The notes under the pieces were generated by a model that saw nothing but the letters and a program-made list of their open reading frames with translations, was not told where the DNA came from and ran no database searches. Positions 1 through 7,568 of a stretch of 8,855 nt of DNA are shown here, piece by piece. The position numbers were made by a program, and so were the translations under genes. Position 1 is the stretch's first letter. The number at the start of each line of letters is the position of its first letter. This stretch comes from Pirellulaceae bacterium (GTDB taxonomy: Bacteria > Planctomycetota > Planctomycetia > Pirellulales > Pirellulaceae): positions 1 through 8,855 of the forward strand of contig JASLRF010000146.1 of assembly GCA_030744095.1 (NCBI GenBank), in the 5' to 3' direction.

Positions 1-692
1 TGAGAGCGGCCGAGCAGGAAGCTGACGTAATCGTGTGGGATGGCGGAAACAATGACTACTCCTTCATTCGTCCGGATCTCTCGATTGTCGTTGTCGATGC
101 GCTGCGGGCCGGACACGAAACCGAGTATTACCCTGGCGAGACTAATCTTCGCGCGGCCGACGTTTTGGTGATCAACAAGGTTGGACAGGCTAAGCCAGAA
201 ACCGTCACAGCCATCCACCTCCGGATTGAACTGGCAAACCCGACAGCGGTCGTCATTACATCAGATCTGGGAATCACCGTCGACGCACCGGAACTCATTG
301 CCGGACGGCGGGTCTTGGTGGTCGAAGATGGTCCAACGCTGACACACGGCGGCATGGGATACGGTGCCGGTTTCCTGGCAGCTCAGCAATACGAGGCAGA
401 AGAGATCATCGATCCCAGACCCGCAGCAGTTGGAAGCATTGCGAAAATGTTCAAGAAGTATCCGCACATCAAAGCAGTGCTACCCGCCCTTGGTTACTCC
501 AAACACCAATGTGCGGAACTCGAAACAACTATCGCAAATGCCGCTCCGGACGTGATCATCGACGCAAGTCCAGCTCGATTAGATCGAGTTATTGAAACAA
601 CCATTCCGATCGCTCGTGTTCGATATCGCTTTCGACAGCTTTCTGGCGAGCCGATCATGGACGTGGTCGACCAAACGTTGCAGGGTGCGTAA
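1..692 (+). CDS. COG2403 cyclic 2,3-diphosphoglycerate synthetase-like GTPase, C-terminal half (5' truncated)
   Basis: The frame is open from base 3 to a TAA at 690-692, giving 229 residues. The start lies upstream of the window, and the in-frame GTG at 33 is internal because family-like sequence (AAEQEADVIVWDGGNND) runs across it. Recognisable landmarks are WDGGNND, then YYPGETNLR-ADVLVINK, a Gly-rich DGPTLTHGGMGYGAG and a C-terminal region with KAVLPALGYS. This set is typical of COG2403, P-loop proteins related to archaeal cyclic 2,3-diphosphoglycerate synthetase, usually about 440-460 residues long, so roughly half is visible. The Walker A loop would be outside the window. The family's expected cytoplasmic role is nucleotide-dependent phosphoryl chemistry, but its function in bacteria is poorly defined and cyclic 2,3-DPG synthesis is not shown here. 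One oddity is that the guanine-specificity motif NKxD reads NKVG (codons at 174-185). The gene is followed immediately, in the same frame, by an alcohol dehydrogenase remnant. The family call is fairly firm and the activity is uncertain. Confidence 0.8.
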   Translation, partial: RAAEQEADVIVWDGGNNDYSFIRPDLSIVVVDALRAGHETEYYPGETNLRAADVLVINKVGQAKPETVTAIHLRIELANPTAVVITSDLGITVDAPELIAGRRVLVVEDGPTLTHGGMGYGAGFLAAQQYEAEEIIDPRPAAVGSIAKMFKKYPHIKAVLPALGYSKHQCAELETTIANAAPDVIIDASPARLDRVIETTIPIARVRYRFRQLSGEPIMDVVDQTLQGA

Positions 693-920
693 AAGCTGAA
701 CTACCACAAAGACCTTTGGATGGAACGCGAGATCAAATCTGTCGCCAACATCACGCATCACGACATCCGTGATTTCTCACCGCTGGCCGCCAGCATCCCG
801 ATTCAGCCAACCGTGGAGACGTACCGGTTAGATGAGGCAAATCGCGCCTTGTGGGAATTGAAATGCGGACAGATCAAGGGCGCGAAAGTGTTGCTGATCA
901 GTGTTCATTCTGCAACGTAA
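693..920 (+). pseudogene. Remnant of a zinc-dependent alcohol dehydrogenase (C-terminal end only)
   Basis: From the codon after the upstream TAA, the same frame reads KLNYHKDLWMEREIKSVANI and goes on through a middle with IPIQPTVETYRLDEANRAL to an end with GQIKGAKVLLIS, stopping at TAA 918-920. This is the familiar C-terminus of medium-chain Zn-dependent alcohol dehydrogenases (Y-kdLw-ErEikSVAN, then IPIrPtVetYpLeeANrAL-eLK-g-IrGAKVL). Those enzymes are about 330-350 residues. Here only about 75 remain, with no catalytic zinc ligands (GHE and related motifs) and no GxGxxG NAD-binding loop. An ATG at 720 could start a 66-residue peptide, but no Shine-Dalgarno sequence precedes it and the homology extends upstream of it. 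I therefore read this as what is left after a deletion that removed the first three quarters of the gene. The remaining codons are undamaged, which suggests a recent event or an assembly join. The family match is from memory of the motif and is fairly strong; that it is non-functional is inference. Confidence 0.65.
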
Positions 921-932
921 AGTGCAACCAGC

Positions 933-1967
933 CTACTTGGGGCCCATCTGGCGGAAGGGCCAATCGGGCGATCCTGGTGGATCTGCCGCAACGGGTGACT
1001 TACCCAACGCAAAGTCAGCTGGGTGCAGATTCCGGTTTCGCCAAAAACCTTTATCTCGAATGAACCCGTAAAAGCTCGGGTAGAACGGATCGACGAAATC
1101 GACGTTGGCCGCCACGGGCACTTCCAATCCGCTCAACTGATACGCGGCATTGACGACCAGCCGGCGTGCATCGGCACTCATGAAGTCGACGCCCGCTCCC
1201 ATGGTCGTGCAAAACGCTTGGCCCTTCGCGCCGCCGGGCGACGTGTATTGGCGCATCCAGGCTAATGCCATCATCGGTTCGTTCTTTTCGCCTTTGACAG
1301 GCTTCGAGTCCGGTACCAGTGTTTCCGTGACGGCACCACGCAGCAAGATTGTTGCATCGTCGGTCAGGTTCTTCACAGTGTAGACGTCGGAGGGCGCGAA
1401 AACGTCTTCGACGCCGCGCAGGACAGGGTGATCTGCGTTGGCGGTTTCAATCACGCCCCGGCATCCCTGTCGTTTGTGCCCGCCGTGATGTGCGACCCAC
1501 TTTTCGCCCAGGATTTGGAGGCCGAAGAAACTCCATTTACCTCGGAAGCCATGCGTCGCGGTGCGCAAGCCGATAACCGGTTTGCCCGCTTCCAGATAGG
1601 CGTCGAACGATTTCATCTGTTCGTCCGACGGCGTGCGAAAACGCGTCGCCACGATCATCAAGTCCGCGTCATCCAACGCTTCCAGGCCAGGCAGGTTCTT
1701 TTGATTGTGCGGATCGATAAATCCGTCTTTCGGATCGATCGAAAAGAGCACGGTGCAGGTGAAGCCGTGCCGTTGGCTGAGGATTTTCCCCAGCATTGGC
1801 AGAGCTTCTTCGGAACGGTATTCCTCGTCACCGCTGACGAGGACAACCTTCTTGCCTTTCCCTGGCCCAGCCGCGCCTTCGTAAACCAAAACTTCGGCGG
1901 CCGCCAGGGACGCCATCCCGCAAACAACTGTGAGGGTCAGCAGGGTGCGATGCAGTGTTGTTTTCAT
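933..1967 (-). CDS. Secreted ThuA-domain protein (class I glutamine amidotransferase-like fold)
   Basis: The protein is 344 residues from the ATG at 1965-1967, ending at a TAG (933-935). I prefer this start to the ATG four codons earlier (1979) because it gives a clean signal peptide (KTTLHR, a hydrophobic stretch, then ASLAAA before Glu25) and has a GGAA about 8 nt upstream, whereas the earlier ATG has no ribosome site. A TATAAC at 1987-1992 is a possible -10 box, with no good -35. The mature part is ThuA-like: a first strand KKVVLVSGDEEYR (39-51), DADLMIVATRFR (100-111), the nucleophile-elbow-like strand PVIGLRTATHGF (130-141), HHGGH (160-164) and NADHPVLRGVED (177-188). ThuA proteins are linked to trehalose and other sugar metabolism and have a GATase1-like fold, but their chemistry is not settled. 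In planctomycetes such domains often neighbour or are fused to PVC-type dehydrogenases. Here it lies 216-228 bp downstream of one on the same strand, so co-transcription is plausible. The domain call is confident; the substrate is unknown. Confidence 0.87.
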   Translation of the reverse strand: MKTTLHRTLLTLTVVCGMASLAAAEVLVYEGAAGPGKGKKVVLVSGDEEYRSEEALPMLGKILSQRHGFTCTVLFSIDPKDGFIDPHNQKNLPGLEALDDADLMIVATRFRTPSDEQMKSFDAYLEAGKPVIGLRTATHGFRGKWSFFGLQILGEKWVAHHGGHKRQGCRGVIETANADHPVLRGVEDVFAPSDVYTVKNLTDDATILLRGAVTETLVPDSKPVKGEKNEPMMALAWMRQYTSPGGAKGQAFCTTMGAGVDFMSADARRLVVNAAYQLSGLEVPVAANVDFVDPFYPSFYGFIRDKGFWRNRNLHPADFALGKSPVAADPPGSPDWPFRQMGPK

Positions 1968-1979
1968 GTTGGATTCCAT

Positions 1980-2195
1980 TGGAGTGGTTATAGGTCTGGC
2001 GCGACATCACGTATGCAGCAATGCACTATGTGCCACTGTCACTCAGCAGGTTATTATCGACCGAGCATATGGCGAAGCAACAATTGAGCTCACTTAGCAG
2101 TGTTCGATCTTCTATTGACGTCTTTCGCTCCGCGAAAGCACGTTCCATTCGCGGAGCGAAAGGCGACTATCGGACAGTAATTCCTCGAACGTTTC
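1980..2195. other. Intergenic spacer between the ThuA gene and the giant dehydrogenase gene
   Basis: This 216-bp gap separates two minus-strand genes. Its main content is the strong hairpin at 2122-2162, close behind the giant gene's stop. On the minus strand it also holds a TATAAC hexamer (1987-1992) that could be a weak -10 box for the ThuA gene. The plus-strand reading frame from 2021 runs into the antisense of the giant gene and shows no sign of coding. Whether transcription continues through the hairpin into the ThuA gene cannot be told from the sequence. Confidence 0.5.
2122..2162. repeat. Strong inverted repeat (hairpin), copy A of a palindromic element
   Basis: The arms CTTTCGCTCCGCGAA (2122-2136) and TTCGCGGAGCGAAAG (2148-2162) are perfectly complementary over 15 bp around an 11-nt loop. 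Each arm is itself near-palindromic (CTTTCGC-TCC-GCGAAAG on the left, TTCGC-GGA-GCGAA on the right). The right flank CGACTAT and the left flank ATTGACG keep a diverged outer arm. The hairpin begins about 33 nt past the stop of the giant minus-strand gene, so it could also end or stabilise that transcript, but no U-run follows on the minus strand. It resembles the element at 7254-7315. Confidence 0.85.
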
Positions 2196-5100
2196 TTAGT
2201 GTTGATGTGCCTCGAAAAGTTTATTCTTTTGGTCACCACGAGCAAACACGTAGGCGATCAAATCCAGGATTTCTTCACGGGAGAGTTTGTTCACCAGCCC
2301 TTGCGGCATGAGTGACGTTTTCGCCTTCACTCGTTCCTCGATCTGCGACTTCTTAATCACGGTTGGCTCACCTTTGGCGACGGGATCGATGACGACTTTG
2401 ACGACGTCATCGGTCTCTTCTACGACCATGCCAGTGATCACCTTGCCGGTGTCCAGAAGGAACGTAAATGACAGGAACTTTTCGTCGATCTCTTTGGAGG
2501 GCTCGACGATCGAGGTCAGGATGTGCTCGGTCGTCTGTTTCTTGTCTTCCAGTCTTGCCAAGTCTGGGCCGAAGACCTGGCCCTCGTTATTCAGTTTATG
2601 GCAGGCCACGCAGGCGGAGACCTTGAATAACTGTTTTCCGACTTCGAAGGACCGACCCATCGGCAGCGGCTTGATATCGGAGATCAGATCGGCGAGTTTC
2701 CATTCACGACCACGGGCATTGTACTGCAGTAGTTCGTCACGTAGCGGTAACGGGTTGGCCGCCAGGTACGCGGCCGGATCTGCCTGGTATTGCGGCAAGT
2801 CGGCGACCACGTAAAGGGCGCCATACATCCGCCGCCAATGACCCGGATAGGTGCAGACGTAGGGATAAATCCCTGGTGCAGTTGGTGCCACAAAGCTGAG
2901 CGCCTGGTTCTCGCCGGTTTGCAAAAGGCGGCTGGCCAGCATGATCTTGTCGGACTTGGGAATGTAGTGCCGGGCCATCGCGTCGGCATCCCGTGCCGTT
3001 GCTTCAGCCAACATACCGACCTCTTCCAACGATCCAGGTTGGATGATGGCAAAGTTGTGCGGCATGTTGTCGGTATTCGAGAAGCGGAACTCGACGGGCC
3101 TTCCAGCCTGCACTGCAATGGTCTCTTTGTCATAAATCATCCGATGCGGCACGGTGCCGATCGCGATTACGCGGATGTCCAAATTCTTGAGACGACCATC
3201 AAGTCGCTTGGCGATGTCAGCCGGCAAACGTGGCGCGAGCGACTTGGCCAAAGCGACTGCCTCCAGTGCATCGCTTCCAGTGCGGAACTCCGCAGGGATT
3301 TCACTGAGGTAACCGATCAGGTTGTCGACCAGTGGACGAACATCCGGGGCCGGCCATGTGTCGACGGGCACGCTGCCTAGCGCGCGAATCGCAGCGGGAC
3401 GATGGAGACCCGCCTTGACCAGCGAGCACAGGTCGTGCACCTTCTCTCGGTCGTGTCCCGGAATTGATGCCAACGAACCAATGGCGATATCATGCAACGT
3501 TTCGCCACCGCTGAGGGCCAGCCGGTTGGCCGGGATTTTTTGCTGTTTGAAACCGGGACCAGACCACGATACGTTCAGCCCGTCGCCGCCGCCATTGTCG
3601 AAGTATGTGACGATCAAGGGATGCGCGCCCGCGGGCAAGTCGATCGAGCCCGATTTCTTCAACATGCCATGCAGACCATCGTTGTTGACGACCAGCTTGT
3701 CACCGATATACAAACGCGAGCCGTCGTCGGAGTTCGTGGTGAAGGTGTATTTGCCCGATCTGGGAATCTGAATGTTCCCAGTGAAGCGTAGTGCGAAGCG
3801 GTCCGACTGCTTACGCTGCGGCACGTTCATTACGATTTCAGGCACGATACCACTGGCTTTCGGTTTCATCTTGGCCAGCGTTTCAATCGCAACATTGCTG
3901 GCGCTCGGAAAGAAGTAGTCGACCAGGATTCCAGGCTGCTGGAACGAAGAGCCGCCAGGTTCGGCTTTAAGATGTGATGGCATCTCGAAGGTCAACGGTC
4001 GCACTTTAGCATACAGGCCACTCCGCAGTTCTGGGTTGGCAACAGCGGGAACGCCACCCAGAAAATCGCGTAAACGGTCTTTGGTTTTTATCGCGGCGAG
4101 AAAGGCGTCATCGCCCGAGCCATTTGCTGTGATCCAAGCCGCGTAAGCCGCTTCGCGAACATCCGTGGACTTAGCGCCAAGTGCCAAACGTTCGATCCGA
4201 TCGCCCAGCGAGCTCAATTCCGTAGCCGGTGCTTCGGCTAGCAGTTTTGCCAGACCGGCAATGGCGGTTTGACCACGCGCATCTCCTTCTTCGATCAGAT
4301 TCAACAGCAGGTCAACTCTGTTTTCCTTGCGAATTTTGGCCAGTCCCGTGAGTGACTCCCGCAAGTGGCGGACGCGGACGTTATCGCGAGAAAGAATGGC
4401 CTGATAGACGGCTTCAGTCCTATCCAGTTTGAGTAAGTCGGCGACGCTGGCGCTGAGCAAAATGTAGGCCTGCGCGGCGTCTGAGATTGTACTCCCGGCT
4501 GCGATCGCATCTTTGGCAATTTTATCGACATTTAAATTGCCGCGAGCATATTTGATGACTACATCAAGTTCGGCATCGGTGGGTCGTGTCGCAGCTTCAA
4601 AAATGATCTCAGCCGCCGGAAGTCCGTCGAATGAGACGGCCGCTTTCACAGCCTCGGCACGGACTAACGCCGACTCGTCACGCGCAGCCGCCTTCAGTGT
4701 CGGATGCCATTCCTTGATCTTTGTCCCCCAGTGGCCGAGTGTTCGGATCGCGGCGGCGCGGACTCGAGGTTCTTCTGCCTGAAAAACCACTTTCAGCAAT
4801 GGCAGCGTGGGGATGCGATGCTCTTCAAACACCCACAGGCATTCGAGCAGAGCCTGTGCTTCGTTGCGCCCTTTGGTCGCGTTGCTAGGACTGAGTTCTG
4901 ATGCGAATTCGGCGACCTGCTGTACGATGTCGTCGGTGTCTCGTCCGCTTAGTTCCAGTCGAGCTCGGTAGCGCACGCTATTGGCGGGCGAAAAGAAATT
5001 CTCGCAGACCTCTGCGATCGGCTTGCCCTTCATCTTGGCCGGCTTCATCAGAGGGCTGCCTTTGTGTGTTACTCGGTAGATCCGACCGTGTTCGTGATCA

Positions 5101-7130
5101 CGGTTTGGGTCACGGATGTTGTGCTGCATGTGGCCGATCAGGACATTGCACCAGTCGGAAACGTACAGCGCGCCATCACCACCGATTTCCAGATCGGTCG
5201 GGCGGAAGTTCTGATCGGTCGAGACAATAATGGGTTCGATCTCGACTGCGGTAATATCCGCGCCGTTGTATTTGACTTCGTGTTGCAGCACGCCCAGAAA
5301 TCCGATTGTGTTGCAGATCAGGAAATTGCCGTTGTTCTTCTCCGGAAAGTGCGGGCTGGACAGAATGCCAGTCGCAGCAACGGGGCGTACGCGTTTTTCA
5401 AACCACTTCTTGTTGCCGACTCCCTTGCCGATGTTCACGTAGCTGCCTGTCCCACCCGTTCCATCATTGGCGAACTGATATCCCCACTGGTCGAAGACAT
5501 CGCCGTGTGGATTCGGTCCGATGGGAAACACAAAACTCATTTCAAACGTTCGCGGATCAAACCGATGAACGCCGGAGGCGGTGGAACGATACGTTTTGGT
5601 TGGCGTCTCCATGCTGGCAATGTTGAAGATGCCGCGCGACCAGTACATGCCGCCGTCCGGTCCGATCACGACGCCATTGGCGGTGTGGTGCGAATCGGCG
5701 CTCGAAACGCCCTGCAGCATACGGATCTTCACGTCCGCCTTGTCGTCGCCATCAGTGTCTTTCAGGAACCAGATCTCCGGCGGCGCGGCGACCAGCATTC
5801 CGCCGCCCCAAAACTCGAAGCCGGTAATGCTGTTCAGCTTGTCGGCAAAGATCGTGCACTTGTCCGCTACGCCATCGCCGTTGTCGTCGGGCAGGCAGAC
5901 AATGCGGTCCGTTCTCGGTTGGGTTGGATTCCAATGTGGGTACGACGGCCAAACCGAAGCGAATAGGCGACCATCGGTATCGACGGCCATTTGCACTGGG
6001 TTGACGACTTCGGGGAACATCTCTTCGGAAGCAAACAGGTTGACTTCCAATCCCTCGGCGACCTTCATCTTGCTAATGGCTTCCAGGCCGCCAAAGTAGG
6101 GATGCTTTTCGTCCTTCAGCTTTCCTGGCTTGTTCGTCTTTACCTCCAGCAATTCCGGAAGATTGTCATCCTTCACAATCAGGTCGCGACCGTCAGCAAC
6201 GGCCCACACGCGTCTGTCTCGATTGGCCGTCATCACGTCGAAGACTTCCATTTCGCGACGCATCACATCCGCGTTGGACATTCCAAACCAGTTGAGCTTG
6301 GAACGACCACCGTAGACGTTGTAGCCATCAACAACACGGTAACGGCTGAACCAGTGCAAGTTTTTCTCGAGCACAGCTTCGCGCAGGCGTTGCAATTCTG
6401 ACTCGCCCTTGCCGATGTCGCTCGCGTCTTTGTCAAAGAGCGACTTCGTGATGACCTGCGCCAGCGCGCGGTTACCACCTTCCAGCAGATGAACGCCGTT
6501 CATCGTCAGCGGACGATCGGCCCTAGAATAGAGTTCGAGAGTTGGAGTGAACAAGTCAACAAACGGGACCTTCTTCGCTGCGCAGACTTCGCGCATCGCC
6601 TGAGTGTATTTGACCAGATTCGCGTTGTTGGCGGAGCCATCGGGCAGCGTATGAAGGTGAAGGTCTTCGTGCGCGATGGGCGAAAAGAACACCAGGCGAG
6701 GTGCCGATTTTCCATTGTATTTCTGAGCCAGCATCCCGTCGATCGTCTCGGCCAGATCGCCGCGAAAGCGAGCTAGTCCTTCTGCACCACGAAAGGCTTC
6801 GTTGTAGCCAAAGAAGCAAAACACAACATCAGATTCGACCTTGGTCATCCATTGATCCGGACTGCCAAAATTGGCCGATCGGTTTCGTGTCTTGAGTTCG
6901 TCGCCGGGAAATCCGAGATCGCGGAAGGTCAAGTTGAGTTCCGGGTGAAGTGCCTGAATGTACGTCTCCAACCAGCCATGATGCTGCATCCGATCGGCCA
7001 ACGTGTTGCCGACATACGTGATGTGGTCACCTGATTGCAATTGCACCGAGGGTTCCGCGGCGGCCACCAGGCCAGGTGCAGGGATAATCAAGGCCAGCGC
7101 CACGGCGAACCGTCGAAGTTGTCGCATCAT
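2196..7130 (-). CDS. Giant secreted PVC-type dehydrogenase fused to SGNH-like, HEAT, PA14, cupredoxin and cytochrome c domains
   Basis: The protein is 1644 residues from the ATG at 7128-7130. This start is preferred to the in-frame ATG at 7160 because GGAAAGAG lies about 8 nt upstream and a clean signal peptide begins here (RQLRRF, a hydrophobic core, AAA before Glu26). Domains in order: an SGNH-hydrolase-like fold at about 33-235, with GNT (41-43) where GDS is expected, GYN (108-110) and NGVH (211-214); a PVC-type dehydrogenase propeller at about 350-690, with Asp-rich loops DDNGDGVADK (about 415) and DTDGDDKADVK (about 458); HEAT-like helical repeats at about 705-1030; PA14 at about 1067-1206 (YTFTTNSDDGSRLYIGDK); an azurin-like cupredoxin at about 1325-1445, with complete type-1 copper ligands His1358, Cys1426, His1431 and Met1435; and a PVC-type haem-binding domain at about 1490-1635, with CVACH (Cys1507, Cys1510, His1511) and likely axial Met1608. 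No transmembrane segment other than the signal peptide is visible, so the family name "membrane-bound" is not supported here. The protein probably oxidises a sugar or alcohol in the periplasm and passes electrons through copper and haem. The substrate is unknown, and PA14 may bind carbohydrate. Confidence 0.92.
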   Translation of the reverse strand: MMRQLRRFAVALALIIPAPGLVAAAEPSVQLQSGDHITYVGNTLADRMQHHGWLETYIQALHPELNLTFRDLGFPGDELKTRNRSANFGSPDQWMTKVESDVVFCFFGYNEAFRGAEGLARFRGDLAETIDGMLAQKYNGKSAPRLVFFSPIAHEDLHLHTLPDGSANNANLVKYTQAMREVCAAKKVPFVDLFTPTLELYSRADRPLTMNGVHLLEGGNRALAQVITKSLFDKDASDIGKGESELQRLREAVLEKNLHWFSRYRVVDGYNVYGGRSKLNWFGMSNADVMRREMEVFDVMTANRDRRVWAVADGRDLIVKDDNLPELLEVKTNKPGKLKDEKHPYFGGLEAISKMKVAEGLEVNLFASEEMFPEVVNPVQMAVDTDGRLFASVWPSYPHWNPTQPRTDRIVCLPDDNGDGVADKCTIFADKLNSITGFEFWGGGMLVAAPPEIWFLKDTDGDDKADVKIRMLQGVSSADSHHTANGVVIGPDGGMYWSRGIFNIASMETPTKTYRSTASGVHRFDPRTFEMSFVFPIGPNPHGDVFDQWGYQFANDGTGGTGSYVNIGKGVGNKKWFEKRVRPVAATGILSSPHFPEKNNGNFLICNTIGFLGVLQHEVKYNGADITAVEIEPIIVSTDQNFRPTDLEIGGDGALYVSDWCNVLIGHMQHNIRDPNRDHEHGRIYRVTHKGSPLMKPAKMKGKPIAEVCENFFSPANSVRYRARLELSGRDTDDIVQQVAEFASELSPSNATKGRNEAQALLECLWVFEEHRIPTLPLLKVVFQAEEPRVRAAAIRTLGHWGTKIKEWHPTLKAAARDESALVRAEAVKAAVSFDGLPAAEIIFEAATRPTDAELDVVIKYARGNLNVDKIAKDAIAAGSTISDAAQAYILLSASVADLLKLDRTEAVYQAILSRDNVRVRHLRESLTGLAKIRKENRVDLLLNLIEEGDARGQTAIAGLAKLLAEAPATELSSLGDRIERLALGAKSTDVREAAYAAWITANGSGDDAFLAAIKTKDRLRDFLGGVPAVANPELRSGLYAKVRPLTFEMPSHLKAEPGGSSFQQPGILVDYFFPSASNVAIETLAKMKPKASGIVPEIVMNVPQRKQSDRFALRFTGNIQIPRSGKYTFTTNSDDGSRLYIGDKLVVNNDGLHGMLKKSGSIDLPAGAHPLIVTYFDNGGGDGLNVSWSGPGFKQQKIPANRLALSGGETLHDIAIGSLASIPGHDREKVHDLCSLVKAGLHRPAAIRALGSVPVDTWPAPDVRPLVDNLIGYLSEIPAEFRTGSDALEAVALAKSLAPRLPADIAKRLDGRLKNLDIRVIAIGTVPHRMIYDKETIAVQAGRPVEFRFSNTDNMPHNFAIIQPGSLEEVGMLAEATARDADAMARHYIPKSDKIMLASRLLQTGENQALSFVAPTAPGIYPYVCTYPGHWRRMYGALYVVADLPQYQADPAAYLAANPLPLRDELLQYNARGREWKLADLISDIKPLPMGRSFEVGKQLFKVSACVACHKLNNEGQVFGPDLARLEDKKQTTEHILTSIVEPSKEIDEKFLSFTFLLDTGKVITGMVVEETDDVVKVVIDPVAKGEPTVIKKSQIEERVKAKTSLMPQGLVNKLSREEILDLIAYVFARGDQKNKLFEAHQH

Positions 7131-7253
7131 CGTAATTGCTCTTTCCAATTTTCTATCCATATCTTCTTGAAGCGTCTGAGACTTAACACGTCTGGGTTTG
7201 AAAGCGCCGGAAAAGTGAATCTGCAGGGAGGGGCATTAGGACGGGCGCATCAA

Positions 7254-7315
7254 TAATAGTCGCTGTTCGCTCGGCGAACTTGGCGTTATGTTCGCGGAGC
7301 GAACAACGACTATTA
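7254..7315. repeat. Long inverted repeat (26-bp arms), copy B of the palindromic element
   Basis: The left arm 7254-7279 (TAATAGTCG, CT, GTTCGCTCGGCGAAC) pairs with the right arm 7290-7315 (GTTCGCGGAGCGAAC, AA, CGACTATTA) at 24 of 26 positions around a 10-nt loop. Each inner block is itself palindromic (GTTCGC-N3-GCGAAC). The right half shares TTCGCGGAGCGAA and CGACTAT at the same spacing with the hairpin at 2122-2162. It lies about 125-185 bp upstream of the giant gene's start. The near-perfect symmetry and the second copy in the same window suggest a small dispersed mobile or REP-like repeat rather than a terminator, since no T-run follows on either side. Confidence 0.85.
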
Positions 7316-7538
7316 CGATAGTTGTTGAACGGGCGGTCCTTAGGTGTGTACCCCACAGGTTTGGGTGCTGAAGGATCCAGACAGAGCAACTGGGATCCCC
7401 GAGTGCTTTGGCAAGACTCTGTTTTAGTCGAGATTGCGGCCGTTCACAAATCAGGGGGTGTGCCTGACAGCCGAGGCGCAGTTGGCAATTCTACGTCAGA
7501 ATGGGATCAACTGCGACTGAACTCCCCAATCGACCTAC

Positions 7539-7568
7539 TTGATGCGTCCAGTGGATTGCCGGTATAAG
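7539..7568 (+). promoter_or_regulatory. Putative sigma70-type promoter of mutY
   Basis: TTGATG (7539-7544) and TATAAG (7563-7568) are 18 bp apart and match four and five of the six consensus bases. The -10 box ends 44 nt before the GTG start of mutY, which leaves room for a short leader. Planctomycete promoters are not well defined, and a match this good can arise by chance in several hundred bases, so this is a candidate only. Confidence 0.35.

Noticed and set aside
33..692. GTG at 33 as the true start of the COG2403 gene
   Set aside because: Family-like sequence continues upstream in frame to the window edge, and the GTG falls within the conserved VIVWDGGNND strand, so the gene is truncated by the window rather than starting there.
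1428..2087. A 219-codon plus-strand frame opposite the ThuA gene
   Set aside because: The opposite strand has a clear signal peptide and ThuA motifs. This frame is low in recognisable features and extends past the gene only through stop-poor intergenic sequence.
5064..5966. A 300-codon open frame on the plus strand antisense to the giant gene
   Set aside because: It lies fully inside the well-supported propeller region on the other strand, its translation shows no family motif, and such shadows are expected opposite long GC-biased genes.
7322..7567. An 81-codon plus-strand frame upstream of mutY
   Set aside because: It begins with TTG, has no ribosome site, matches no family known to me and overlaps the likely mutY promoter.
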